The notes under the pieces: model-generated
Database searches by the model: none
Seen by the model: only the letters and a program-made list of their open reading frames with translations
Told to the model about the DNA's origin: nothing
Assembly: GCA_029820995.1 (NCBI GenBank)
Contig: JALGUG010000062.1
Span: 1 to 36,041, forward strand
DNA: 36,041 nt
From: Candidatus Zipacnadia bacterium
GTDB lineage: Bacteria > Armatimonadota > Zipacnadia > JALGUG01
Reading direction: 5' to 3'
Shown here: positions 8,554 through 19,800 of the stretch, piece after piece
Layout of the letters: each line of letters opens with the position of its first letter
Numbering within the stretch: position 1 is the stretch's first letter
Program-made: the position numbers and the translations under genes

Positions 8554-8587
8554 TGCTCGCCGTGCAGAGGAAGCAAGACGGCGAGCA
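8554..8587. repeat. 10-bp inverted repeat between the sialidase-like and Gfo/Idh/MocA genes
   Basis: TGCTCGCCGT at 8554-8563 and ACGGCGAGCA at 8578-8587 are perfect complements around a 14-nt purine-rich loop. The repeat lies in a 255-nt gap with no coding signal that I can see. It may end the sialidase-like transcript or be an operator for the oxidoreductase gene. No T-run follows on either strand. Confidence 0.45.
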
Positions 8588-8704
8588 AGGCTTGTGGCAG
8601 CACACAAAGGCGCCGGCAGTACGCAGGTGGCGAGCCGGCCTGTGTCGTATTCACCAGTCAATCTGAGACGTGAGGCCCTTCGGCGCACTCCAAAGGGAGG
8701 AACC

Positions 8705-9760
8705 ATGATGGCCGAGCCACTCCGGGTCGGGTTTGTCGGGGCGGGCGGAATCGCTCGCGGTGCCCACTTGCCGGCATTCCAGGCACTGGGCGACCAGGTG
8801 CAAGTCGTGGCCGCGGCGGACATCTCCGAGCAGGCGTTGGCGCGTTTTGCCGAGGCGGCGCGGCTCCCCAAGAAGGCCTGCTTCACCGACTACACAACGA
8901 TGCTGGACAAGGTGGACCTCGACATCGTCGTGGTCTGCACGCCGAACTCCTGGCACTATCAACCGACGCTCGACGCCTTCGCCGGAGGCTGTCACGTGCT
9001 GTGTGAAAAGCCGGTGGCGATCAGCGCCGATCAGTGCCGCGAGATGATCGCCGCAGGTCACAAGGCCAAGAAGTTGTTCATGGTGGGGCAGACGCTGCGC
9101 TTCACCAAGGGCGCGGCGATCATGAAATACTGGGTGGATCAGGGCGAGCTGGGCAAGGTTTACTGGGGTCGCGCTCAGTATCTCCGTGTGCGGGGCGTGC
9201 CGGGCTCCCGGGGCTTCGTGTCCAAGAAGATGTCGCAGGGCGGGCCGGTCTACGATATCGGCGTCCACGTCCTGGACCTGACGCTCTGGCTGATGGGCTT
9301 CCCGGAGCCGGTCTCCGCCTTCGCGGGCGTGTATCGGGAGATTACCACCAAGCGCTCGCCGCTGATCCCGCACGCGCCGAGCAGATACACGGTCCCCGAA
9401 GACGCTGCCTTCAGTCTGATTCGTTTCGCCAACGGCGCCACTGTGTGTCTGGAGTGTAGCTGGACGCTCAATCTACCGTCGGGTGGAGAGCACAATGTCG
9501 TGGTGTGCGGCGATCAGGGCGGCTGCCAGCTCGAGCCCCCGACGCTGCTTGTCGAGAAAGACGGCAAACTGCTCAAGACCACCGCGGAGAGCTTCCCGTA
9601 CCCCGAGCCGGCCGGGCATCGTGAGGAGGTTCGGCAGTTCGTCGAGGCGGTGCGTAAGAGAAAGCCGTCACCCGTGCCGGGCGAACAAGCCCTAATCACT
9701 CAGCGCATCCTCGACGCCGTCTACAAGAGCGGCAAGAGCGGCCAGGCGGAGGCTTGCTGA
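8705..9760 (+). CDS. Gfo/Idh/MocA family NAD(P)-dependent oxidoreductase
   Basis: This is a 351-residue cytoplasmic dehydrogenase of sugars, inositols or related polyols. The N-terminal Rossmann fold carries VGFVGAGGIA (GxGxxA). The catalytic-lysine motif EKPVA is at residues 101-105. The C-terminal alpha/beta domain has the typical GGPVYDIGVHVLDLTLWLMG region. The substrate cannot be read from the sequence. The gene lies downstream of a sialidase-like protein and convergent with a heparinase-type lyase, which points to degradation of glycan-derived sugars. Starts at 8705 and 8708 (adjacent ATGs) both fit; GGGAGG ends 4 or 7 nt upstream respectively. The stop is 4 nt from the end of the convergent heparinase-type gene. 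Confidence 0.92.
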   Translation: MMAEPLRVGFVGAGGIARGAHLPAFQALGDQVQVVAAADISEQALARFAEAARLPKKACFTDYTTMLDKVDLDIVVVCTPNSWHYQPTLDAFAGGCHVLCEKPVAISADQCREMIAAGHKAKKLFMVGQTLRFTKGAAIMKYWVDQGELGKVYWGRAQYLRVRGVPGSRGFVSKKMSQGGPVYDIGVHVLDLTLWLMGFPEPVSAFAGVYREITTKRSPLIPHAPSRYTVPEDAAFSLIRFANGATVCLECSWTLNLPSGGEHNVVVCGDQGGCQLEPPTLLVEKDGKLLKTTAESFPYPEPAGHREEVRQFVEAVRKRKPSPVPGEQALITQRILDAVYKSGKSGQAEAC

Positions 9761-9764
9761 GGCC

Positions 9765-12365
9765 TTACCCTTCGCGCTTGACGCGCCACTGCCCGGTCGC
9801 CGGGGTTAGGGTCTTGCCGTCGAGGGTGAGTGCCGTTCCCCGCAACACGAACGCGGCCGGCCCGTCGGCCTTGAGGCTCACGACGGCCAGCTCGGCGTCG
9901 CTAGTGAGCTTATGCCCGGCAGCCTCGACGGTACGCGATTGGCCGGCCGTGCCGCAGAGCAGGATGTGCGTGACGCCGTCCACCCGGGCGACCGCGCCGG
10001 CCGCCCCGTGATCGAGCGCAGTCACCCGTGCCGGCTCAGAGTCGGGCACCTGGTGATCTGCAACCACCTCCACGTCGTCATACCAACACTGCCCCTGACC
10101 GAAAAACTGCAGCGCCAGGCAGATTCGCTCTGTCCCCTCGGGCACAACATCGCTGAACTCGTACTGCTGCCACTCGTTCACCTTCGCCGCCGGCCCCTTC
10201 TTGTGCGCGAAAGACTTCCCGCCTTTCCAGTAGTACAGGATGCTCGATGCGCCCTCTGAGGCAGTACACTTGGCCCACCATCGAGCCGTAATCTTCGTGC
10301 CGGGCGGCAGCGAAAACTGGCGGGAATAATAGTACCCGCCGTTGTCAATCCGCGCCGAGGCGTTTCCGCTGTGTTTCACCTGCGTATCAATGACGTGGTT
10401 CTCGACGAAGCCCGGCTTGTTCCTTGGCTGCCAGCCCGCCTTGCCCTGTTCAAATCCCGGATTGGCGATCAGCTTCCCATGCCGTCGCGGCACCAGCACG
10501 GTGGTGATCGTCGTCGTTGCAGCCTTCCCGGTCGTCGCTGCGAGATATGGCCCCCGCTTCTCGGCGCCGGGATAGGAGGCGGCGTGGAGGCTGATGCCGG
10601 CCGGCGAGAACACGTGCGTCTGCAAGAGACACTGGGTGCCGACGGCTCGCACCTGAGCTCCCTCAATCTCGAAGGCACCGGCGGCATCCAGGTGCAGCAG
10701 GAAGCTATAAGTATGTTCCTGCGGTGCGGCGAGCGTGTCGCGGATAAAGAAAACGTTCGGCTTGGCGAAGACGATCTGCCGATCAAACCGATCCAGCACA
10801 TGCGCCTGGTCCGAGTTATAAGTGTCCGCCGCGTCGCCGAGCACGTAGTCGAACTGATCGCTGGTGAAGAACTCGCGGATCTGTCCCTTGTTCAGTCGCA
10901 CTTGGTCGTGACCGGAGATGGCAACCGCATAGTCCTTGAGATACTGCTCGTCAAGGTCCAGTACGATGCTGTTGTGGCCGAGGGTGCTGGTTGTGTACTT
11001 GCGCTCCGGCGGGTTGAAGTAGCTTCGGTATCCCGGGTCCCAGGCGATCCACGTTCCCGCGTAGTTGATGACGAAGCTGTTGTGATCGAAATGATTGTGG
11101 CCGATACTTGCCTCCGGCGGGCCGGACTTGAAGGCCAGAAAGGACGAGGCCGGCTTGTAGCCGTCGCGCAGAATGGCGTACCCGATGTCTACAAAGCAAT
11201 CGGAGGGATTGAAGGTCGGCTGCCGAGGGCGAATGCGCGCTGGATCGAGCGCGATGAAGCGGCGTGGCGCAGTCGGATCCAGCGCGCCGATCTTCTGGCA
11301 ATACCACGCGGCATCGGAATCGCCCCGCAGGGCCAGCACCAGCATCAAGCTGCCGAAGCCGGCAGTTGGGCCGCCGTCGCCAAAGCAAGGCTGCTGGAAG
11401 TTGTTCGGATTGAGCAGGCTAATGCAGTACCGGGGTAGGGACCGGATGTAGTTGTGCTCCACGAGCTTGTTGGGAATGCCCGCCGTGGTGAGCGCCCAGA
11501 TCATGTCCGCGAAGTTGTTGGCGGCGTACGTCCCATAACCGGGGCCCTCCATGGCTCCACCGTCCTTCCCCTGGGCATCGAAGTTGAGCAGCGCACGGGC
11601 AATCGCGTGCTCGATCCATCGCGGAGCCCGCTCATCCTCGCCCTGCAGCGCGATCGCGCCCAGGCACAGGCCCGTCGCAATCACCGCGGTGTAGTTGTGA
11701 TAGGGCGAGACGCGGTCAATCATGCCGTCAATGGGGGCTAGGGCTTTCTCCGCCAGTGCTGTGCGAACCGTCCGCCGCTCCTCGGGTGTGAGACGGCTGT
11801 AGCACCAGTCGTAGAAGATGCCGACCCACGTGGCTGCGTGGCCGGTGTCCAGACACGGTTTGCCGCCGCCGTAGCTGGGATCGGTCCAGATCATCGGCCA
11901 GGCACAGAGGTCCAGCACGATCGTCTTGGCTCGTTCGAAGTATTTGGCCTCCTCGGTGACGATGTACGCCAGGAGCAGGTACCTCAGTCGCGTCGTGATC
12001 GAGTCGCTGCGCTCCTGGAACATCGCGGTCCACGGCGGATAATGCCGGTAGTCATCGTGAGCCGGCGGAGGCTGGCGGGAGAGCGTGTACTCCCACTTCT
12101 TGCTGGGGCCGCCCTCGCGGCCCGGCATATTCACCTCGTAATGATACGGCGGCGCAGCGACGAACTCGTCCGCCCTGGCCTGCAGCGCCTGCCACGCCTC
12201 GGCGGGGACATAGCCCAGTTCGTTCTGCTCGGTGTCCGAAGCTCTGATCCGCAGGCCCGGCAAATCCTCCGGCGTGATGAAGATGCGCGGGTGTGTCGGC
12301 GCGGTCCAACCGGCCGATGCCAGGAGCACAGCGAAGCCCAGAAGAAAGCCCATCTGTGAGGGCAT
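9765..12365 (-). CDS. Secreted heparinase II/III-family polysaccharide lyase with C-terminal carbohydrate-binding-like domain
   Basis: The product is 866 residues. A signal peptide (about 1-21, ending ASAGWTA) is followed by an alpha-toroid region: a Tyr/His-rich stretch near YHNYTAVIATG and GPGYGTYAANN. The heparinase II/III beta-domain begins with IGHNHFDHNSFVI (His/Asp at about 421-429), the signature that binds metal and shapes the active site of polysaccharide lyases such as alginate and heparin lyases. From about residue 635, NPGFEQGKAGW...YYYSRQFSLPPGTKI resembles a CBM4/9-type carbohydrate-binding sandwich. A small beta domain ends the protein. The likely substrate is a uronic-acid-containing polysaccharide, and specificity is not predictable. 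ATG 12365 has GGAGGT 8 nt upstream. Longer frames lack a signal peptide at the terminus. Confidence 0.88.
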   Translation of the reverse strand: MPSQMGFLLGFAVLLASAGWTAPTHPRIFITPEDLPGLRIRASDTEQNELGYVPAEAWQALQARADEFVAAPPYHYEVNMPGREGGPSKKWEYTLSRQPPPAHDDYRHYPPWTAMFQERSDSITTRLRYLLLAYIVTEEAKYFERAKTIVLDLCAWPMIWTDPSYGGGKPCLDTGHAATWVGIFYDWCYSRLTPEERRTVRTALAEKALAPIDGMIDRVSPYHNYTAVIATGLCLGAIALQGEDERAPRWIEHAIARALLNFDAQGKDGGAMEGPGYGTYAANNFADMIWALTTAGIPNKLVEHNYIRSLPRYCISLLNPNNFQQPCFGDGGPTAGFGSLMLVLALRGDSDAAWYCQKIGALDPTAPRRFIALDPARIRPRQPTFNPSDCFVDIGYAILRDGYKPASSFLAFKSGPPEASIGHNHFDHNSFVINYAGTWIAWDPGYRSYFNPPERKYTTSTLGHNSIVLDLDEQYLKDYAVAISGHDQVRLNKGQIREFFTSDQFDYVLGDAADTYNSDQAHVLDRFDRQIVFAKPNVFFIRDTLAAPQEHTYSFLLHLDAAGAFEIEGAQVRAVGTQCLLQTHVFSPAGISLHAASYPGAEKRGPYLAATTGKAATTTITTVLVPRRHGKLIANPGFEQGKAGWQPRNKPGFVENHVIDTQVKHSGNASARIDNGGYYYSRQFSLPPGTKITARWWAKCTASEGASSILYYWKGGKSFAHKKGPAAKVNEWQQYEFSDVVPEGTERICLALQFFGQGQCWYDDVEVVADHQVPDSEPARVTALDHGAAGAVARVDGVTHILLCGTAGQSRTVEAAGHKLTSDAELAVVSLKADGPAAFVLRGTALTLDGKTLTPATGQWRVKREG

Positions 12366-12445
12366 AACCAACACCTCCGGTAGCAGTTTCTTCGCGGCCG
12401 CGCTTGCTCCTCCGGCCCGCCATTCGATCAAGACCTGGCTGGCTC

Positions 12446-12470
12446 TTGGGCAGTGTCCTCCCTTGCCCAA
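12446..12470 (-). terminator. Small hairpin after the SUMF1-domain gene
   Basis: TTGGGCA (12446-12452) and TGCCCAA (12464-12470) form a 7-bp stem 15 nt beyond the stop of the SUMF1-domain gene on the minus strand. There is no U-tract, so it is at most a weak terminator in the 119-nt gap before the heparinase-type gene. Confidence 0.35.
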
Positions 12471-12484
12471 AAGTCAGTGCACGA

Positions 12485-13636
12485 TCAAGGCCCGGTGGGC
12501 CTGAAGGCGCAGCGAAAGCCGACACCGTCCTTCTTCGTATCCGGGGGTAATCCCATGCGACAGGCGCTGCGGGAGACATGCTGTTCGGTCAGCCAGAAGC
12601 CGCCGCGCACGACGCGAGCAGTGCCATTCCGGGGTCCTCGGGGGTTCACCTGGCGAGAGGAGCTGTACTGCTCTGCATACCGGTCCGAGCACCATTCCCA
12701 CACGTTCCCCGCCAGATCCAGCACACCGCACCAGGAGGCTCCAGCGGGGAAACTGCCCACGGGAAAGGTCGGTGTGCCCTGGTTCTCCTTTGTGCAGCAC
12801 TTCTGCGCGTCCCACTCGTCCCCCCAGGGATAGCGCCGTCCTGAGGGCCCACGCGCCGCCCACTCCCATTGGGCTTCGGTGGGCAGCTCGCAGTTCGCCC
12901 AACGCGCGTATGCCGCCGCCAGCGCCCAGCTCATGCCCATGGCCGGGTGCTGGGCGCTGGAGGGCTCGCCCTCCAGCTTTCGCCGCAGTGCTGCCAGCTC
13001 CTGGCGCTCTCCGGCACCGAGCTCGAGGTCCTCTGCTCCGCCTCCAAGAATTGCCTTCGCGAACCGCAGGAACTGTGCCCTAGTGACCTCGCATTGATAC
13101 AGCCAGAAGCCGCTGAGTTCGACCTCGTGCTGCGGGAGCTCGTTGGTGAATCCCTGCCCCTTTACGCTGCCCATGAGAAAAGCACCCGCCCGCATTGCCG
13201 GTCCGCTGAGCTCGGCCGTAGGCGGCACCCAGACTAGTACCGCGCCATCTCTCGGGTTGCGCGCGCGCCCGAATGTCCGCACACGCGTCTCATGTTCGCC
13301 CGGTGCCAGTGGCTCCAGTCCTGCCGGCAGCTCCGGCACTTCTCCCGGCAGTGAGGAGCCTGTGCGTGCCGAAGCCGGGGTCGTGCTCCCCGCCGAGACC
13401 GCCTCCGGGCTGTCCGGGACCTCGTGGCGCCACGTGCGCACGGCCACGAGAGCCGCGGCGAACACCAGCAGCGCCACGGCTCCCACCAAGCTCCAGACGC
13501 TCAACCAACGGCGAAACAGCTCCGGCTTCGCTGGGCTGCTCTGTTCGCGAGACGACTGAGGCTTTCCGGAGGAGCCATCCTCAGCTTGCTGAGGCCCCTT
13601 GCGCTTCGAACTCCGCTTGGGTTTCCTGCGGCCCAT
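12485..13636 (-). CDS. Membrane-anchored SUMF1/FGE-like domain protein lacking the FGE active-site cysteines
   Basis: This is a 383-residue protein with a basic, Ser-rich N-terminus and one transmembrane helix (about 46-66). A Pro/Ser-rich linker precedes a SUMF1 (formylglycine-generating-enzyme-like) domain from about 140 to the end. Diagnostic stretches are GAFLMGS, HEVELSGFWLYQCEVTRAQF, LPTEAQWEWAARG, YPWGDEW, LAGNVWEWCSDRY, RVVRGGFW and GFRCAF. True formylglycine-generating enzymes have two copper-binding cysteines in the segment after RGGS. Here that segment reads RGGFWLTEQHVSRSACRMG, with cysteine only late, so sulfatase activation is unlikely. Related SUMF1 proteins act as binding domains, kinase partners or EgtB-type enzymes. 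ATG 13636 has GAGGAG just upstream. Confidence 0.85.
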   Translation of the reverse strand: MGRRKPKRSSKRKGPQQAEDGSSGKPQSSREQSSPAKPELFRRWLSVWSLVGAVALLVFAAALVAVRTWRHEVPDSPEAVSAGSTTPASARTGSSLPGEVPELPAGLEPLAPGEHETRVRTFGRARNPRDGAVLVWVPPTAELSGPAMRAGAFLMGSVKGQGFTNELPQHEVELSGFWLYQCEVTRAQFLRFAKAILGGGAEDLELGAGERQELAALRRKLEGEPSSAQHPAMGMSWALAAAYARWANCELPTEAQWEWAARGPSGRRYPWGDEWDAQKCCTKENQGTPTFPVGSFPAGASWCGVLDLAGNVWEWCSDRYAEQYSSSRQVNPRGPRNGTARVVRGGFWLTEQHVSRSACRMGLPPDTKKDGVGFRCAFRPTGP

Positions 13637-13697
13637 CGTACTCCTCAACGGTGCCGGAACATCCTTTGCGGGACTTCGTGCCGGCTTGTGACAGCAA

Positions 13698-13729
13698 ACG
13701 TCCGGAGGTCAACCTTCCCCTCCGGACGT
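13698..13729 (-). terminator. Strong hairpin downstream of the first giant protease gene
   Basis: ACGTCCGGAGG (13698-13708) and CCTCCGGACGT (13719-13729) are perfect 11-bp complements with a 10-nt loop, 93 nt beyond the protease stop on the minus strand and upstream of the SUMF1-domain gene. A short TTTG follows. It probably ends the long protease transcript. Confidence 0.6.
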
Positions 13730-13821
13730 GCCAGTTCCTTATTCGCCGCGCACGGCAGTGGACGCTACACCCCGACGCCCTGGCGCAAGCCCCCACTCCA
13801 GCAGGCGATCAGTCAGGGCCC

Positions 13822-16800
13822 TCAGCGCGGCAGGACCAGGCTCGTGACGGCGCTCGTCTGCTGTCCGTCCGGTGTGCGCGCCGTAATGCGCACCAGATAG
13901 CGCCCGGCAGGAACCCGGGTACCGGTGTCCGAGCGGCCCGACCAGGCGCGGGTCACCGGCCCGGCCTGCGTCGGCGTCCCCGGATCCACGGTGGCGACAA
14001 CGCGCCCGGCGATGTTCAGCACCTGGATCGCAATCGTCGCTTGGGTCGAGAGCCCGAAGCTGATGCTGGCGCCCGCCCGCGACGGTGCCGCCGCAGCCGC
14101 CGTTACTGCCAACGTAGCACGGCTCCGCGCGAGGTCCACGCTGAACATGCGCACGCTCTGGCCTTCGGCGGGCGTGAAGGTATAGCCCTGAGCGCTCCGC
14201 ATGGACACCTTCCGGCCGTTGGCCAGGTCGCTCAGCAGCGGACGGTACTCGCGCGGCAGGGCGGACAGATCAGGCCATGCCAGATGGACGGCGCCGTCGG
14301 AGGGCGCGCTCTGGACCGCGATCTTCCAGTGCAAGGTCGAGGGCCCCTTGGCGCGCACGTCCACGAGACGCGGCCCGTCAGATGCCGACACTGTCACGCT
14401 CGGTCCCGCCCCGCCCGGCGGTGGTGGTGCTGCCAGCGAGATAGCCCGGGGGGCCACGCCCAGGTAGGCACTGGCCGCGCCGGAGGCCGATCGGGCAGTC
14501 AAGCGGAAGACCTGCCCCTCGGCAGGGCTGCGCTGAGCCGTGGTCGCAATCTCCGTGCCGCTCGGCGGTACGGTTATGGCGAGCGTGCAGGGCTGCGCGG
14601 CATAGACCCAATGGCCTTGCCACGGCACCAAGTTCTGCCGGGCGCCGGGCAGCAGCGGATCCGCCGACACGGCAACATACCCCGTGGCAGGATCATAGGC
14701 CCAGGCCACATTTGCCACGGCCCCGGGCGGCGAGGTCGTCATCGCGGCGGGGCTCCACGGGACCTCCGTCTGCGCAGGACACCCAATCAGGTTCCAGCCC
14801 GCATGCAGGTTCCAATGAGCCTCACCCTCGGGCCGCTCGCAAAGCACCTCCACTTCTCGTGGCTGGTCAAAGCGCATCCACGCCGCGAAACCGCGCTCGC
14901 ACGCCGGGAAGCCGCTCATCCACGGCATCAGATACTGCTCACCATCGTACCACGCCATCTGGAGCGTGCCGAACAGCGAGTCCGCCGTGGTCGGCTCCAG
15001 CGGAGTGGCCGGCACACCGACCAGCGCCAAGCCGGCCGCGAAGCTGTGCGCCAGTGCCATGCCCGCCGGATTCACCACATAGTGCTCGCTCCCGGCGTTG
15101 TTCGTTTCGTCCGCTTCGGCGACAGCGTTCTGGGAATCAGCCAGAGCCCACGCGGTGTAGCTGCCATCGGTCGCCGGGGTGAAGTTGTAAGAGTAGGAGC
15201 CCGTGGCACCGACGCCCAGGCCGGCGACGGCCCATTGCTGGTCGCCCGTTGCCGGCGCGGTCGGCTGTGATGCCCGGTTCCGCCACAGGTCGAGTCGGAA
15301 TGCGCCGGCCGCAGCAGTGCCGGCATTGCGCACCGTCACGTCGGCCGTCAACTCAGTTCCCAGTGCCGAGGGGTCCGGCGAGACCCACAGTCCGTCAATG
15401 ACCAGATCCGGCGCCGGCGGCGGGCCCGTCACCGTGTACGCGAAGCTGTTAGTGTTGTTGTCCTCGTCCGACTCGTCAATGACGGCATCACCATCGGCCA
15501 GCGCCCACGCGGTGAAGCTACCCGCGGCAGGCGGTGTGTACAGCGAGGTGACGGTTCGCTCCTCGTTGACATCGAACTGGTCGCCCGCCCCCGTGCCGTA
15601 CCAGCCGTCGTCGCCGACCGCCGGCGCCGTCGGTTCAGTATCGCGATGCCACCAGAGGTAGAAGCGGAAGCTGTCCGCCGCCGTATTGCCCACGTTCTTG
15701 ACCGTGACGGTGAAGGTCAGCTCGGTGCCTAGCGAGGACGTATCCGGCGCCACGGTCAGTTGCGAGATGATCAGGTCCGGCATCGGTAGTTCGACGGTGT
15801 AATCCACGCTGAGCGCATTGTTGCTCTCGTCGGCCTCGTTGATGTCGCCGATCTGCGTGTCCCACGGCCTGGGGTCGCGCGAATCCGCAAGTGCCCAGGC
15901 AGTGTAGGTACCGATGGCTGCGGGCGTGAAGCTGTAGGTGCGTGTCACCGTGTTGCCCGCCGCCAGCCCGCTGATGGTCCACCGACGGTCCCCGTTGGCC
16001 GTTGGGAGCGGCGGGGGCGTCGTGCGGTGTTCCCAGACATCAACGCAGAACACTCCGGCGTCGGCGTCGCCCTGGTTCAGGACGGTCACCGTCAAGTCCA
16101 CCTCAGTGCCCAGCCCCGACGGATCGGGCGTGACAGTCAGACTGTCAATCACCAGATCCGGGGCTTGCACCGTATAGGTCGTGCTGAGCGCGTTGTTGGT
16201 CTCGTTGGACTCGGGTATGTCGTCCTGGTCGTCGGCGAGCGCCCAGGCAGTGTACGTGCCGGAGGCTCCCGGCGTGAAGTTGTAGGTCCGCGTGATCGAA
16301 GCGCCCGCCGTGAGGCCGCCCAGCAGCCAGCGGCGATCTCCGGTGCCGTCCGGCGCAGTCGGCTCTGTGGCGCGGTCCACCCACAGACCCAGCCAGAATG
16401 GCCCGACATCCAGCGCCCCGGCGTTCCGAACCGTCACCGTGGCCGTCAACTGACTTCCCAGCAAAGACGGGTCGGGGGCCACCGTCAGGACCTCCAGGAT
16501 CAGGTCGGTGGGCGGACTCCCGATAAGGATCGGCGACGACTCCTGTGTGCCGTCGAAAGCGGTCAGGCCATAGGTATAGAGGACCCCCTGCACCGCCGTC
16601 GTATCACTGAAGCTGGTAGTCTCCGGCGGGATTGGGAACGTCTGGAAGATCGGATCGGTGTAGTCTACGGTCCCGCCCTGTACGCGGCGCAAGCGGTACT
16701 CGACAACGTCCCGCCACTCGCCGCCGGGCCAGGGAGGGCCGGGGTCGAACTGATCGTTAGGGCTGTGACCCCAGGACAGATCCAACTGATACGGTGTGAG

Positions 16801-19800
16801 TCCGGGGTCAACGACGTCGAAGCTGCTGGGCGGCTGCGGAGCAATGTTGTCCACGACCTGGGCGCTGGCCTCGTTGGAGGCGATGGACCGATTACCAACC
16901 CCGTCCACCGCCTGCACGATGTAATACAGCGTCGTCCCATTGGCGGGTGTTCGCGGACCGGTGAAGTCGTCGTCAAAGCTGTACATCTTCGGGAACGGGT
17001 CGCCGTTAGCGGGAACGGTGATCACTCGGGCCGTGGGATCACTCTCATCCACCGGCGAAACCTCGCTCACGATGATCCGGTAGTGATCTACACCCCCGGG
17101 ATCGGCGGCGGAGGCTCGGAACTGACCCTCGATGAAGTAGCCCTGGTCAGGGTCGCGGTCCCAAACTGTTAGCAGGGTCGGGCTGGCCGGCGGCGCGCTC
17201 TGAATCCGCGGGCCGATCAGCGTATCCGGTGCGGTGGCCGGCAGCCGGGTGTCCTCGGCCGGCGAGGGGCGCTTGCCGTCATTGGTCTCGAAGACCATGT
17301 ACCATTGACGCGGCAGCCCTGCGTACGGCGGGTTCATCAGGCTCTCGTCCCAGATCAAGATGTACCGCGCGCCGTCGGTATAGTCCGTGTCGGTGTTGTC
17401 TACCGGCACCATGGCGAAGGTCTTCGTGTCAGGACCGGTTTCGCTGTTGGGGCCGATCACGGTTACGTCCATCTTGCTGGGCGGGTCGTTATCGGCGTCG
17501 GTGTAGGTCACTCCGAGCGTAAAGACGGTGCCGTCAGGGCCCCACGGTGGATTGACGCTGGAGGCCGTCAACGTCGGGGGCGTGTTGCCGGCCGTGGGCA
17601 CGATCAGGGCATGTCCCGATTCGATTGGCATCCCCGAGGGGGACACCATATCGGGGGGCCCGGAGGCGGGTGGGTTAAGGGTGATATAGGTGTTGTCTAC
17701 GAGCTGAACGGCCAGAGTCGAGGGCGGCTCCAGGGTGGCGTCATCGGCGACGTCGTATGTGAGCAGCAGATGCTCGTGGTTGGGGTAGGCAACTGTCAGG
17801 TTCAGATTGGTGAAGGTGACGTGCTGGCCCGTGATCAGCCCGTTGCGCAGCAGCACGTCGCCGGGGTCCACGACACCGTCCTTGTTGAGGTCGTGATACA
17901 GGTGCACTCCGGTCGTGTCGGCGTCTCGCGTGCTGGTTCCGCTCTCGTCAACCCGCAGCGTGGCGAGCTGGACGCTGTTGCGATTCACCGTCAGGTCCAG
18001 CGTGAGGAAGGGCACGTTCTGAGCGCCCTGCTCCACATTGGCTGGAGCGCGGTTGATCGCGTTCACGAACAGCGTGTCGGGAGCCTCGGTAACAGTCAAC
18101 AAGAGCGATCCGATCGGGAACCGCTGCACGCCAAAGCCGGGCACGGCGCCGGGCGGATTGGCCGCCTCCAACCTCTGAATCTCCTGCACGGAGCCCGGAA
18201 CCAGCGGCCGGACGTACGAGACGTCCTTCAGCTCGGCCCCAAGGCTAACCAGAGGGTTCGTCTGCGCATTCGTGGCAATATCGTAGCAGATGAACAACGT
18301 CCTCCCGTTGGCGCTGCCCAGCGGGACCCGGTACGCGAGGCCGCTGAATGTTGCGGTCTGACCGCTGAACTTCGTTCGCTGGAGTAGCTGGTCCACGGGC
18401 ACTCCACCGACGGGCGGATCGAAGACCTTGTTGCCGTTGGTGTCTTCGTAGAGTTTGACCCAGGCAGTATCGGCGTCGCTCTTGCTACTACCGCTCTCGT
18501 CCACGCGGAGCTGATCAATGAACACATCGCCCACGGAGCGCCCCGGTATTTCGCCTCCCGCCCCGTCAGGGTCGTCAACGCCGGGCGGACTCACACCACT
18601 CCGATTCTCGAAGTTCAATTGCAGAATCGGAACATCCTCGGTTCCCTGGTCCGCCGAGCCCCCATACCCCGCCGTCAGGTCGGCACCCGTAGGAATGACC
18701 TCGCGCGGCTCCACGTACAGCCGGAAGGTCATCGGGTTGCCCGGATCGCTGATCTGGTCAATGCGCAGGTAGCTGTCAAACTGGGTGCCGAGGATGGGCT
18801 GCCCCGAGGCGTTCACGAAACCGTGGCTGCGGCTGCTGGGCTCGGTAAACTGCGTGAAGGCCCGGTTGTTCTCGTTCCCCGGGAAAACGTCGCCATCTAG
18901 GTCGCTCGGGGTCCCGTGAGTCAGCAGCTCCAGCTCGTACTCACCATCGGCCTGCTCGGGGATGACTGCGAAGAAGTTCTCGCCGTTCTGGCTGTAGCGC
19001 AGGTCAACGTGGTAAATGTACAACCCTCGCGGGACATTGCCAAAGGGGTTGGCGTTGTGGTTTTCCAACAGGAAGAACTCGAAGCCGCCGGTATCCGGGA
19101 CCGGAATCAAGAAGATTGACGGATCCTCGTATTCCCCTTCGATCTGGGGCAAGACCGCCGTCGGACGGTCCGTGGTGATGGTTTTGGGCGTGATCCAGCC
19201 CATGATGATCTTGTTGAACGGGTCCATGCGCAGACACGAGCCCATGCCCATCACGCTGTGCGAGTCCATGGCGATGGACTGCTTGTGCGGCGGCCACTTG
19301 CGACCCGCATTCCAGTAGAAATCCAGGTCATAAACGTCCACCGCGCCGTGGGTGTGCGACCACTCATGGGCCACCAGGCCCAACGCGGCGTTCTCGGGCA
19401 GCGTCCCGCCGGAGTTGGGGATAAACACGTGCGCACCCGACCAGGGGCCCGAGGTGCCGCCACTCTCATCCGCCGCGCCACCAGGGTAGATGTACCAGAC
19501 CGCGCCGTTGGTGGTGATGCCGTAGTCGGCCATGATCTGGTTCGCGTCCGCGTGCCAGCCGCCGTCCGAATGGTTCCCCGCGTTGTTGTTGTTCGGGTAG
19601 TGGAAGTACCCCATGGTGGGGAAGCTGTGGTCGTGCACGTCGTGATCGTACGGCTCCTTGTCCCGGTCCTTGCGGTCGCTCGTTGACTCCGTGCCGCCGC
19701 CGATATCGTCAATGGTGCTGCCCTCGCGCCGATGCTCGAGCTGATAGGCGCTGGCGGACGTAGAGAACATGTGGTCGTGCGTATAGTAACAGAAGCTCTT

